Below, piece after piece: positions 6,441-14,848 of a DNA stretch of 22,230 bases; positions within the stretch are counted from its first letter, which is position 1, and each line of letters begins with the position of its first letter. Both the position numbers and the translations under genes were made by a program. The DNA comes from a virus: the IMG/VR virus record IMGVR_UViG_3300011129_000151, positions 455 to 22,684 of that record, one strand, 5' to 3'. The notes under the pieces are model-generated. The model was not told the origin of the DNA. It saw only the letters and a program-made list of their open reading frames with translations, and searched no databases.

Positions 6441-9341
6441 TCAAATAATTAAAAATGGGTCTGCAACAGGCGCAGAGGCTATGCTAGTTTTAGCACTTAC
6501 TGAAGTCAATCGAATTGATAAGCCGCCAGAATCACCTATAACATCCGATGTTACATATCCAGTACCGTATTCAGTTACTGATAAAGCTGTTGCTGCTCCA
6601 GAATTCACAGCAGTAACCGTAACAGTGAATCCAGTGCCGTTGCCCCCTGTAAGCGACAAAGAATCATTGAGACTATAACCAGCGCCACCATCTACAATGG
6701 TAAATTCAGCGTAGAATTTTTCAGCAAAAACTGAATCTGAGCTTAAAGCATTATTTGCATCAGCTAAAACACAAGGATTGTAGTTGGCAGAACCAATTTG
6801 TAATGCCTTTACTGTGTAAATTTGTTTGATGTAATCAAACTGCAAGCTAGTGCATTGCATTCTAAGTGATATAGGCTCACCAAATGAATCTACAATATCT
6901 TTTGTCGTTAAATTAAAATGACATCCTGTAGTCATCAAGGCCAAACTACCATCATCATTTATAGTTTGGAAACTAGCATCTAAAGAAAATACTACACTCT
7001 TAGGCGGACTTCTGTAGCGCGATAACATTCGTTGAGACATAGAACTTGCAGTGGCCGATTCAATAACGCCATCTGCGTAAATTGTTTTTATCGCTTTTTG
7101 GTCATATTCATTTGATGTTTCAGCATCGCTATCAACGCTTACTTGCAGATTTTTGTAGTTTTTTGCATCATCACGATCCTCTACATGATTAACCATATTG
7201 TAGTAATAAAAAACTCTGCTGATTCTTTGCTTTGCGGAATCAATAAATTTAAAAGAATCTCGCACAATATGTTGGTCAGTAACTTCAGGAATTAAATTTG
7301 CATTTAATTGAGGTGTCTCAGTCCTCATTATTATTTGATTGTAAGTGTCATCGTAATAAAAGTTTACGCCTAGCTGTTTTGCAAAACGAGACAGTATTGA
7401 ACTAACTTGTTCAGGCTCAGAAATTATAGCGTTTATGTTGTAACTGGAAAGCCATTGCGTATTTTCATCTACCCAAGAATTGTTACCTCCCGCTGTGTTG
7501 TTGATTACTGATGTATCAATACCTGCATAATCAGTAAGAGTTAACAGTTTGTGAGCAGCATCGCGCAAACTTACACCAGTTGCACTGTCTTGGTAATCTC
7601 CAAAACTTAAACACGCCTGAACTGAATCACCAGCCTCATGATCGGCTTCTAGAGTCCCCCAATTACCTCTGAAACCAGAAAGCAATTCGAGGTGATGATC
7701 GGTAATTGTAGAGCTTGAAGTTGAAACTCTGTATTTAATTATTTCTTCATTAATCCTCATGTAACCATAAGTATTATTTGAACCAAAGCGACTATTTAAA
7801 GCACTGCCTGTAATTTGATTGCCTGTGGCAGTTTCGATTTTTACATGATGGTTAACACCATGTGAAAGATCAGCCATTAAAACGTGAGAATAACTTACAG
7901 GAGCTTCTGATTTCAAAGCATCAGTAAGTGATAAAGGGTCTTTTGCTTTTATCGTGCAAACATCTTTATCTAAAGACATTGATTCAATGATGTATTCTTT
8001 CCTTCCGTCATAGCTTTGAATGAACCCATCAGAATCTAAATAGCCATAATAAATTTTAACAGTCCTGCCAGTATAAAAAGGATTTCTTGCGATTAGCTTA
8101 GAAAAATAAGTTCCTTTGTTTGACGCTATATAATTTCTTGATGAAAAATAAGGGTCAATTCCTTTATCATTTGAAACAAAGTCTCTTAACTTTATTGTGA
8201 CGTTTGCCCTAACTGAAACGCCTTTAGTCGGCATGATTTCTACAGGAGCTTGCTTTGCAGAGATCAAGCATTGAGGTGCATCAGAAACTCTACCTTCTAA
8301 ACCTACACCCAACTCTTGGCAGAAAACAAATTTCTTTCTTTGAAGCGAATAATTATTTTTATCTTGACAGGTTGATATAGTGTTAAAACAAGCATCACTA
8401 TCATCACCAGCAGCAGTGCAATTACTAAAGCCGCTAGTGCTTCCGTATTTATTAAAACAATGATCTAAATGTAACTCACAAAATAAAACAGGCTCTCTTG
8501 GTGAGATTAAATTACTGTTGTTAAATCTCGATTCACTTACAGCTTGGCTAAACTTGTAAGGGTTACTATTAGGCAAAAGAAGCCCGCTGCCAAAAATTTT
8601 ATTTACTAAATATGATTGAACTTTTTGTGATTCTAAAACCGATAGCCTTCTATTGAAAATTAAAAATTGTTCAATACGAGCCTCGCCAGCATTCCCATCG
8701 TAATCTTGATTGAGTGTAATTGTGTAAGAATTTGACAAAGTAAAACTTTGGCTTGTTGTTTCGTAGGACTGACCATTAACAGAAGTGCCTATTTCAGTAG
8801 AATCTTTATAAACCTCAAACAATGCTTTCGAGCCTTGATATTGAGAGTTGTTTGATTGAGCGATGGTAGTAGTGCCAACAGAACTTGGATTGCCACTGTA
8901 GTTAAATTCAAAAGCATTAGACATTACACCATCGCCTGAATTTGGGGTATCTGTTTTAGTAAAATCTACAAAGCTAAAATCAAAACTATCGCCACTTGGT
9001 GAGCTTGCATGAAAAAACCTGCCATGACTATTAGCGTTTGTTCTTGTCTGGCCTACAATAAATATATGGAATTCGCTCGGAAAATTGTTTATACCGCCAT
9101 AACTTGCATTTCCTGCCGCAGCAATTGCCGATCCACTCAACAAACTTAATGAATCACCCCCAGCAAAATCACCACCAGCAGGAGCTGTGTTAGTGTCATC
9201 ATTTACAAAAACAAATTTATTGGGGCTTTTATCAAACCAAGTTCCTGTAATAGCTCTTGCACTTTTTACCCCGTCAAAAAGATCACTACTATCTAACCAA
9301 AGATAAAGCGATTTTAAATCATCATAAGGAGTATAAATCAT
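6441..9341 (-). CDS. Tail hub or tip attachment protein with N-terminal lectin-like domain
   Basis: This 966-residue protein is the largest in the window. Residues 1-250 resemble a concanavalin-A/LamG-type lectin fold: LYLWLDSSD, TWFDKSPN, FHIFIVGQT, ALFEVYKD and the typical closing pattern IEQFLIFNRRLSVLESQKVQSYLVNK (about 224-248). Next comes a cysteine cluster (C288, C295, C308, C318, C325, C341) with ..C.N.....CQD..N spacing, seen in tail-tip proteins of other siphophages and possibly metal-binding or disulphide-linked. The middle (about 400-850) is the hub-like part. Near the C-terminus is a glycine-rich beta module (GGAGYSLNDSLSLTGGNGTG). The start at ATG 9341 overlaps the previous stop as TGATG; the TTG extension to 9374 is rejected. 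It should form the tail tip hub that anchors fibres and starts infection. Confidence 0.75.
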   Translation of the reverse strand: MIYTPYDDLKSLYLWLDSSDLFDGVKSARAITGTWFDKSPNKFVFVNDDTNTAPAGGDFAGGDSLSLLSGSAIAAAGNASYGGINNFPSEFHIFIVGQTRTNANSHGRFFHASSPSGDSFDFSFVDFTKTDTPNSGDGVMSNAFEFNYSGNPSSVGTTTIAQSNNSQYQGSKALFEVYKDSTEIGTSVNGQSYETTSQSFTLSNSYTITLNQDYDGNAGEARIEQFLIFNRRLSVLESQKVQSYLVNKIFGSGLLLPNSNPYKFSQAVSESRFNNSNLISPREPVLFCELHLDHCFNKYGSTSGFSNCTAAGDDSDACFNTISTCQDKNNYSLQRKKFVFCQELGVGLEGRVSDAPQCLISAKQAPVEIMPTKGVSVRANVTIKLRDFVSNDKGIDPYFSSRNYIASNKGTYFSKLIARNPFYTGRTVKIYYGYLDSDGFIQSYDGRKEYIIESMSLDKDVCTIKAKDPLSLTDALKSEAPVSYSHVLMADLSHGVNHHVKIETATGNQITGSALNSRFGSNNTYGYMRINEEIIKYRVSTSSSTITDHHLELLSGFRGNWGTLEADHEAGDSVQACLSFGDYQDSATGVSLRDAAHKLLTLTDYAGIDTSVINNTAGGNNSWVDENTQWLSSYNINAIISEPEQVSSILSRFAKQLGVNFYYDDTYNQIIMRTETPQLNANLIPEVTDQHIVRDSFKFIDSAKQRISRVFYYYNMVNHVEDRDDAKNYKNLQVSVDSDAETSNEYDQKAIKTIYADGVIESATASSMSQRMLSRYRSPPKSVVFSLDASFQTINDDGSLALMTTGCHFNLTTKDIVDSFGEPISLRMQCTSLQFDYIKQIYTVKALQIGSANYNPCVLADANNALSSDSVFAEKFYAEFTIVDGGAGYSLNDSLSLTGGNGTGFTVTVTAVNSGAATALSVTEYGTGYVTSDVIGDSGGLSIRLTSVSAKTSIASAPVADPFLII

Positions 9342-10108
9342 CAGCTTGCATACCCTATTATCGGTATTGTCCAATCAAACGTAACTGCACCTTTTAATCT
9401 TGGTTGGCTTATTGTTTTGTCAGCAGTACACCAATAAACTTCATTTAGATTGCTGTCATCCCAAATCAGAAAAAAAGAATCCTTTTGTATTTTCAAGCCT
9501 ATAGTAAAAAACGGGTCGGATGTGGCATTAACACTCGCAGCATTTAATTTTGTTTCATCCATTGTGGTCAATTTAACTTTTAATTTTTTTGGTGTTTTTC
9601 GCTTTGGTAGCTGTGTATAAGCTGCACCCTGCATTCTTTTTATCGAGTCCTCATAGACTTGAAAATAAGGCGGAGCAAAGCTAGGAGCAATATCTACTTG
9701 AACCGTTTTACCGATGTGCATATTTGCTATCGTTTTAACATTAACAAAAGCAATTATAAAATACCTAAATGCTGTGCTACCTAGATTTATAGCTGTGCAA
9801 GTTCCATCATCATTTAAAAAGTGTGAACCCTGCTGCTGAGGGGAGTTTATTGATGTAGCAGTTGCTACTGAAACAGTACCTCCCTCATGCCCATAAATAG
9901 CCAACATATCGGCATTTATAGTAGTGCCGAAATCAAGCGTAATCTGAAATTGTGACTGACTACTAAAGTCGCAAAAAGTGTGACCAGCACCATCATGTAA
10001 TTTGTCGAAACCAGCGTTAGCAGGTAAGTTAGGTATACCAGTGTTGCCAGCGATTATCTCATAATCAAAGTCTCTCAACACGTTACTGTATAGTATTTGT
10101 GAAGCCAT
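9341..10108 (-). CDS. Distal tail protein, paralogue of the preceding gene
   Basis: This 255-residue protein starts at ATG 10108, sharing an A with the preceding stop (TAATG). It aligns along its length with the neighbouring 270-residue protein: LDFGTTINADMLAIYGHE with the partner's IDFGQNITISGAAVSGHN, IANMHIGK with INNLYIGE, SFAPPYFQVYE with PFSPNYFQNYE, and the ends FDWTIPIIGYAS with LSWTIPVIGYQS. The first ~150 residues have a discoidin (F5/8 type C) look, a beta-sandwich often used for glycan binding. The last ~100 look like a separate tail domain. Its place between the tape measure and hub genes matches distal tail or minor tail proteins that connect the tube to the tip. The exact ring position is inferred. 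Confidence 0.65.
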   Translation of the reverse strand: MASQILYSNVLRDFDYEIIAGNTGIPNLPANAGFDKLHDGAGHTFCDFSSQSQFQITLDFGTTINADMLAIYGHEGGTVSVATATSINSPQQQGSHFLNDDGTCTAINLGSTAFRYFIIAFVNVKTIANMHIGKTVQVDIAPSFAPPYFQVYEDSIKRMQGAAYTQLPKRKTPKKLKVKLTTMDETKLNAASVNATSDPFFTIGLKIQKDSFFLIWDDSNLNEVYWCTADKTISQPRLKGAVTFDWTIPIIGYAS

Positions 10109-10920
10109 TAGCTTTGGTATCCAATTACAGGAATAGTCCAACTCAATAAAGTTGGTTTTACAAATTCTGGCGTAGGCAAAGATTTATCTAAAACAAAAAA
10201 ATACGTTTCGTTCGTGTTGTTCGCACCACTAACTGATTTCCACATCAAGAAAAATGGTCTTTTTTCTATATGATATTGGACATAATCCATAAATCCTTTT
10301 GATTCATTCGCAATATTTGTTGAAGCACTTAAATCAGATTGCTGCAAATTATTTAATTTTAATTTCATTCTAATAGGTTTTTTTTGTACGTTGATTGGAA
10401 GCTGTCTGCCATCATTGTTTAGCAAGTTTTTTTGCTCGTAATTCTGAAAATAATTCGGTGAGAATGGAGTGCTTATATTAAAACCTTCTAGCCACTCACC
10501 GATATATAAATTATTTATAAATGTATCAGCGTCAAAAGCAATTGCAACTATCCTTATATATCTCGCGGTTACAGGAGCTATTGTCGTTTTTGCAAAAACA
10601 GATTTTGAATTGTAAGTTTCTGGCTGCATATTGCCAAAAAGATTAGTGTAAGTAATATTATCCAAACTGTAAGTAAACCTTAATTTCTGACCAGATTTAA
10701 AATTATGTCCGCTAACAGCCGCACCGCTTATCGTTATATTTTGACCAAAATCAATAAATGTATTGCTATTAACCCCATTACCCAGAACTTTCCAAGAAGT
10801 ATCAGACCTGCCATCGTGGCAATTATAAAACTCATGGTCAATTACTTTAGAATTTGTTTCACTGAGTATCGTATAGCTATAAGTCTCTAAAACATTATCT
10901 AATAGGGCTAGCGTAGTCAT
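10108..10920 (-). CDS. Distal tail protein with discoidin-like N-terminal domain
   Basis: This 270-residue protein follows the tape measure gene and starts at ATG 10920, overlapping its stop as TGATG after a GGTGG element. A TTG three bases earlier is also in frame but adds nothing. Residues 25-150 have a discoidin (F5/8 type C) pattern: a W near an early D-G-R-S-D-T-S-W, FIDFGQNITISGAAVSG, LRFTYSLDNITYTNL and ARYIRIVAIAF. Residues 150-270 form a second domain shared with the next gene, ending WTIPVIGYQS. It is expected to be a structural ring at the end of the tail tube, with the discoidin-like part possibly contacting host glycans. The two genes look like an old tandem duplication. Confidence 0.65.
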   Translation of the reverse strand: MTTLALLDNVLETYSYTILSETNSKVIDHEFYNCHDGRSDTSWKVLGNGVNSNTFIDFGQNITISGAAVSGHNFKSGQKLRFTYSLDNITYTNLFGNMQPETYNSKSVFAKTTIAPVTARYIRIVAIAFDADTFINNLYIGEWLEGFNISTPFSPNYFQNYEQKNLLNNDGRQLPINVQKKPIRMKLKLNNLQQSDLSASTNIANESKGFMDYVQYHIEKRPFFLMWKSVSGANNTNETYFFVLDKSLPTPEFVKPTLLSWTIPVIGYQS

Positions 10921-13205
10921 CAAACCACCATTGCATTAATTTCTAAACCATCTTCAGTAGCTTCGTTGATAGCCTCTATAATGCGCCTTGCGCCTTCAGG
11001 GTCAATAGTACCATCTACACTTACATTGACGATAGAAGGCTCTTGGACGCTCACTGAGTCTGCTGTATCAAATTGTACTGGTGCGCTAGAGGCTATTGAA
11101 GATGCTGTAGCACCACCGCCACCACCGCCACCAGCACTAGAAATCTGACCTGCTCCCGATGCGATTATTGCCGCAGCATTTATCCCACCAATAATTTTTT
11201 CTGTAGTCATGGCTGCCGCTGCTCTTGCAGGAGCATCTGGAGTAGGAAGGCTTAACTGCGATGTTCTTGCAAGAATCATGTTTTCCGCAGTAGCCCTAGC
11301 ATTGTTAGCTAGTGCCACACCTGTTTGTACTACTATTAATGCTTTTTGCAGCGCAGCATTTTTACCTGCAAATCCAGATAACAAATTTAAAGCTGCGCCC
11401 AAAGCTCTCTTCTTACCATCTAGCATAATTTTGTCTGATTTTTTTGTAGCGTCTTCAGTTTCTTTTAAATACTTAGTGACTATTGCGTCTTTATTTGCCT
11501 CATGCAACTCAAGAGCCTCCTCACTAAGTCCATACTTATTAAGTTTGGCTTCATACTCCAGGTCGGCTTGTGCAAGCAATGCTTCAAGCTCTAGCATTCG
11601 AGCCTCTGACATAAATTCACTTCGCTCAAGCTCTGCTGCTTGCAGCAACTCTGTTTTTATTCTTTCATTCGACTCGAAAAAATAAATTTCATCTAATACT
11701 TTTTCATGATTTTCTTGTGCTAACTGATCCGCTAACTGCCTTTTTATTTCATTATGCTCCCTAATAGCACCATCTTCTGCGTTCAGTCTTTCCATTTGCA
11801 GTTGATTTTCTTGCTTTGCAGCTTGCAAGGTTAGTATTGAAGCGGCTTCCATTTCCCCCTGCTTGATTAATAATGATGCTGTAGACCTTTTTAATTCAAT
11901 TTCAAGAAGCCTAGTGCTTACAAGGTCTTCTTGCGCCACTCTTGCCTCACCACTACTTCCACCATCACCACCTTCACCGATAGCGTACGGTTCTGGTATT
12001 CGACTAATATCAAAAGATGTATCGGGTGCTTTTTTTGGTTTGGAGGGTTGTGCTCCAAAAATAATATTATCAATTTCTTGCTGGATTGGAGAAGAGCTAC
12101 CAAAACTTGCAAGAAAATTTTTCATAAAGTTTTTTGAATACTGCTCTCCACTTGTCCTTGTCCCTTCTTCAAACTTTTTAAGAGCCGCTGTTAAGTTATC
12201 AAAAACGCCTGTCCAACCAACAGCCCATTGAGTTGCCGCACCACTTGTTCTTGCTGCCTCTGCAAAAGTTTCTAAAAGATGATCCATTGACTCGCCAAGA
12301 CCATCATAAGCACCAGCAACTCCTGTACCCGCTGCCGCTCCAGCCCCACCTAGTTTTTTCTCAACCTTATCTAAAATAAGGTCTTGGATTTCAAACTCTT
12401 TGTTTGCAAGTTTTAAAGTATCAATCAAATCGCGCTCTTGAGCAGAAAATTGAACGCCAGCCCTTCTCAAAGCGGTTAAATTATTAACAGGATCTTCCAA
12501 AAGTCTGCCAAGTTTTTGAACATTCGCAGACGCGCTTCCGCCAACAACTGCCGACATATCTCCAGCAGCAACCATTGCCCTTTTGAAAACATCTTCTGTT
12601 ATATTTCCATAAGTCAGCAATACTGCGGCAGCTTCTCTAAATTCAGCTCCAGATCCTAAAGTTGCTACACCTAACTCTCTTGCAAAATCTTGAATTGATT
12701 GAGATGTCATGCCAACTTGATTGTCGGTTGCTCTTAATACCGCTTCTATTTTTAAAACTTGAGATTCCATTTCGGCAAAAGCAGCAACAGATCGCTGCGC
12801 TGCAATGCCAAGCCCAGCCATTGTTGCGCCAAAAGCTAAGCCAACAACACCAACCCTAGACAAGCCTGTAGCAACAAATGACAATCGACCAGATACGCCA
12901 TTAAGTGGGCCTAAAAGTGTTGCAGAGGCGTTAGAAGCATTTCTAAAAGAATTTGCTAGCTTATCGTTACCTTTAGATGAGCTATCAGATGCTTTTTTAT
13001 TGTTTTGTTTTGCTTTAGTGTTTTGGTTTGTTTTTTTAGTGTTGTCTTGTGTTGCCTTACTGGATTTTTTATCAGTGTCAGTTTTCTTTTTTGCAGCGTT
13101 CTCTGCGCCCCTTGCTGACTTAGTGATGTTTTTTAAAAGTTTGTCGGCTTTTTCAAGCTCTTTGGTGTCAGCCTGAAATATTAGTTTTGCAATTGTGTCT
13201 GCCAT
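10920..13205 (-). CDS. Tail tape measure protein
   Basis: This 761-residue protein has the layout of a lambda gpH-type tape measure. It has a charged, lysine-rich N-terminus (about 30-80) and a hydrophobic Gly/Ala stretch around 95-140 (VGVVGLAFGATMAGLGIAA). A conserved region follows (SQSIQDFARELGVATLGSG, then LTYGNITEDVFKRAM, GRLLEDPVNNLTALRRAGVQFS), typical of phage minor tail proteins of this kind. Long helices with Q/E/A-rich segments lie at about 430-600, and a glycine run (seven G) is near residue 695. The protein sets tail length and moves into the host envelope on DNA injection. At about 1.5 angstrom per residue it predicts a tail near 110 nm. It overlaps the chaperone fusion gene by 25 bases and starts at ATG 13205 with an AAGG site. 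Confidence 0.9.
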   Translation of the reverse strand: MADTIAKLIFQADTKELEKADKLLKNITKSARGAENAAKKKTDTDKKSSKATQDNTKKTNQNTKAKQNNKKASDSSSKGNDKLANSFRNASNASATLLGPLNGVSGRLSFVATGLSRVGVVGLAFGATMAGLGIAAQRSVAAFAEMESQVLKIEAVLRATDNQVGMTSQSIQDFARELGVATLGSGAEFREAAAVLLTYGNITEDVFKRAMVAAGDMSAVVGGSASANVQKLGRLLEDPVNNLTALRRAGVQFSAQERDLIDTLKLANKEFEIQDLILDKVEKKLGGAGAAAGTGVAGAYDGLGESMDHLLETFAEAARTSGAATQWAVGWTGVFDNLTAALKKFEEGTRTSGEQYSKNFMKNFLASFGSSSPIQQEIDNIIFGAQPSKPKKAPDTSFDISRIPEPYAIGEGGDGGSSGEARVAQEDLVSTRLLEIELKRSTASLLIKQGEMEAASILTLQAAKQENQLQMERLNAEDGAIREHNEIKRQLADQLAQENHEKVLDEIYFFESNERIKTELLQAAELERSEFMSEARMLELEALLAQADLEYEAKLNKYGLSEEALELHEANKDAIVTKYLKETEDATKKSDKIMLDGKKRALGAALNLLSGFAGKNAALQKALIVVQTGVALANNARATAENMILARTSQLSLPTPDAPARAAAAMTTEKIIGGINAAAIIASGAGQISSAGGGGGGGATASSIASSAPVQFDTADSVSVQEPSIVNVSVDGTIDPEGARRIIEAINEATEDGLEINAMVV

Positions 13206-13881
13206 TCTGTCAACCTTGCTGCGTCTAGGTCTAGTATGGCATTAATTTGCCAGCCTTCTAAACGATCATTAAATAATTCACAATAAGCCTGAATATCTTT
13301 TAAAGAAATAGACTCAACACCTTTTGATATTTTACAAAAAGCATCCCATGTTGGAAGTAAATGACCGCTTAAATCTGGCTGAGAAATTAATTGTTGTGGG
13401 GCTATGCCGCTAATTCTCTCAGCGGCCTCCCAATTTTCAAGCCTAGTAGAATTACTACCTTTCATTTTCCCGTTGGCATGAAAAATCCACTTGCCAAACC
13501 TTACGATTTCTTCGGCTTGGCTTTGGTAAAATTTGCTCTTTCAGCTATAAATTGGTCAACTTGATCTTTAACATAAGGCGCTTTTGTATAAAGCTCTCTA
13601 CACAATTCAGGGGTGAATTTCTCTTCAGTTCCCCTCCAGCTTATCGTAGCTGCAACCATACCATCAATTGACATATTTTCATCATCAAAATCTTTTTCCT
13701 TCTTTGATCTTAATGCTTCGATATATGCTTTTTGCTGCTTCTTTGCGTGATCTCTAAAAACTTGAGAATCAACACCCATGACCGTAATAAAAAGACCTGT
13801 TTTTTTACCCTGATCATCGAGTATTTCGCATTCAGCGCCTTCAGCGTGTAAGTCGGTTGTGTAAAGGTTGTTTAGCTTCAT
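13181..13881 (-). CDS. Tail assembly chaperone G-T fusion made by -1 frameshift
   Basis: Translation of the 126-residue chaperone can slip back one base at A AAU UUU (13528-13534) and continue to the stop at 13181. This gives about 233 residues: 118 shared with G and 115 unique. The unique part is open from the slip site, continues through a natural-looking stretch (YQSQAEEIVRFGKWIFHANG) and includes the ORF that begins at ATG 13465. That ATG has no good ribosome site, and coding-like residues run upstream of it, so a fusion explains it better than a separate gene. In lambda, gpG and gpGT made this way bind the tape measure and recruit tube subunits, and are absent from the finished tail. The same position, just before the tape measure gene, supports this role. 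Confidence 0.85.
13493..13521 (-). promoter_or_regulatory. Frameshift-stimulating stem-loop
   Basis: On the transcript, GCCAAGCC (13521-13514) can pair with GGUUUGGC (13500-13493) over eight base pairs including one G-U, with a 13-base loop. The spacer from the slippery heptamer is six bases, in the usual 5-9 range for -1 frameshifting. The zero-frame UAA stop lies inside the loop. Confidence 0.7.
13501..13881 (-). CDS. Tail assembly chaperone, G-type product
   Basis: This 126-residue protein lies between the tail tube and tape measure genes, where lambda gene G and its equivalents lie. It begins MKLNNLYTTDLHAEGAECEI, then has a DDQGKKTGLFITVMGVDSQ segment, a charged helical stretch (HAKKQQKAYIEALRSKKEKD) and SWRGTEEKFT. 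These fit the HK97-type or lambda-type tail assembly chaperones that bind the tape measure during tail growth and are not retained in the virion. The end of the reading frame carries a slippery heptamer and stem-loop that lets some ribosomes make a longer fusion. ATG 13881 directly follows a hairpin leader, so this gene probably has its own translational control. Confidence 0.85.
   Translation of the reverse strand: MKLNNLYTTDLHAEGAECEILDDQGKKTGLFITVMGVDSQVFRDHAKKQQKAYIEALRSKKEKDFDDENMSIDGMVAATISWRGTEEKFTPELCRELYTKAPYVKDQVDQFIAERANFTKAKPKKS
13528..13534 (-). promoter_or_regulatory. -1 frameshift slippery heptamer A AAU UUU
   Basis: In the chaperone frame the sequence reads gcA AAT TTT acc, a perfect X XXY YYZ slippery site. 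Slipping back one base re-pairs both tRNAs (AAU to AAA and UUU to UUU). It enters a frame that is open for 115 more codons. The site is eight codons before the zero-frame stop and six bases before a stem-loop. Confidence 0.85.
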
Positions 13882-13920
13882 AAATCCCCCAAGGATTTGT
13901 TAAGCCCCACCCAGTGGGGC
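13882..13920 (-). promoter_or_regulatory. Two-hairpin leader before the tail chaperone gene
   Basis: In transcript order there is a 7-bp hairpin GCCCCAC-UGG-GUGGGGC (13920-13904), a 5-base spacer, then a 6-bp hairpin AAAUCC-UUGGG-GGAUUU (13898-13882) that ends right at ATG 13881. The only ribosome-site-like purines (GGGGG) are in the loop and descending arm of the second hairpin, so folding should affect initiation. The first hairpin has no U-run after it, so it is not a standard terminator. The same design occurs before the scaffold gene. Confidence 0.65.
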
Positions 13921-13922
13921 GA

Positions 13923-14846
13923 TTATGAAAGGTCGTTATCAAATCGAATAGAGCTACTGATTCCTGAGTTATAAAGAGCCGTGTACTCTATGCTTGCAGT
14001 AACAGCACCGTCAGATGCAATCTCCACAGTACCAGCAGTCAATGCACAAGCGGGCATTTCAAAGCTAATACCAGTTGTACCAGAGCCAATCTTTAAAATG
14101 ATAGCTGTTTTCTGGTTTTGAACAAAACGAGTGTACTCAGCATTAGATTCAAATAAAACAGTCATACTTCCCGTTACCGCAGACTTTCCTAAGTGACCCT
14201 CAATAGGCGTATCATCGCCAATTACATACATTGCTGACATACCATTATCTACTGAAAGAGAAAACTCAGTACAGACTGCGCTTGGTGAACCGTTAAACGT
14301 AACTTCAGCGTCAGATGCCTGGAAAGGGATTTTCTCTGCCGCGCTTACGGCTGTAACTGAACTCCCAACATGAGTTGTTTCCTCAGTCATGTTAGCGCCC
14401 ATAAGGGTAAAACTAGTCTCAATTGTTCCACTAGTCCCTACAGAAAGGCTAAAAGCGTTGATCTGACAGCCTACGAACTCATGAAATCTACCCGACATAA
14501 CTTCATTAACAAAAGTAAAATGTCGTTGAGTGCTTCCTATTGTATAAGTTGAAGGGGAACTCTCACTTACATCGTCAGAGTCGCCAAATACCGCAGCTAT
14601 TAACTCATTATGCGCTGGATCTGGAGAAAGATCGCAAGTGATGTCACCTGAAACCGATTTTGTTCCTTTTAATATATCTTCAGCGTTCCTGTCGCCTCGT
14701 ATGCGATCCACGCTTACATTTTCAAACGCAAGTGCAAGTGAACTGCTTTTTTGATTTAACTCTTGATAAGCACCTGTAGGCGCTGTTTTGTACGTTACCT
14801 CTTCGACAAAAGAAAGCTGTGTCTCAAAGCCTGTTGCAATAGCCAT
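13923..14846 (-). CDS. Major tail tube protein
   Basis: This 307-residue protein opens AIATGFETQLSFVEEVTYKT, followed by SSSLALAFENVSVDRIRGDR and a KGTKSVSGDITCDLSPDP segment. These match the family of phage tail tube proteins often found in siphophages with this neck layout. Such proteins stack as hexameric rings to form the non-contractile tube that carries DNA. The length is close to that family's usual 300-320 residues. The C-terminal half (strands around MSAMYVIGDDTPIEGHLGK, ending TASIEYTALYNSG) is part of the same fold. The start at ATG 14846 has a GAGGA ribosome site and lies two bases after the tail terminator gene. It should be the most abundant tail protein. A hairpin leader separates it from the chaperone gene. 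Confidence 0.85.
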   Translation of the reverse strand: MAIATGFETQLSFVEEVTYKTAPTGAYQELNQKSSSLALAFENVSVDRIRGDRNAEDILKGTKSVSGDITCDLSPDPAHNELIAAVFGDSDDVSESSPSTYTIGSTQRHFTFVNEVMSGRFHEFVGCQINAFSLSVGTSGTIETSFTLMGANMTEETTHVGSSVTAVSAAEKIPFQASDAEVTFNGSPSAVCTEFSLSVDNGMSAMYVIGDDTPIEGHLGKSAVTGSMTVLFESNAEYTRFVQNQKTAIILKIGSGTTGISFEMPACALTAGTVEIASDGAVTASIEYTALYNSGISSSIRFDNDLS

Positions 14847-14848
14847 TT

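Noticed and set aside
9341-10141. TTG-started N-terminal extensions of the second distal tail protein and the hub
   Set aside because: The extra 11 codons only read back into the upstream gene's end; the ATG in the stop-start overlap is the natural start in each case.
10966-13176. Long plus-strand frames opposite the tape measure gene
   Set aside because: They are low-complexity mirror images of the Ala/Ser/Lys-rich tape measure codons, with no ribosome sites and no recognisable domains.
13181-13465. Independent 94-residue gene after the chaperone
   Set aside because: No convincing ribosome site, coding-like sequence runs upstream of its ATG, and a full frameshift signal links it to the chaperone. 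It is treated as the fusion's C-terminal part.
13904-13920. Strong GC hairpin after the tail tube gene as a terminator
   Set aside because: It is followed by UUAAC rather than a U-run. Its match to the scaffold leader fits a regulatory hairpin better.
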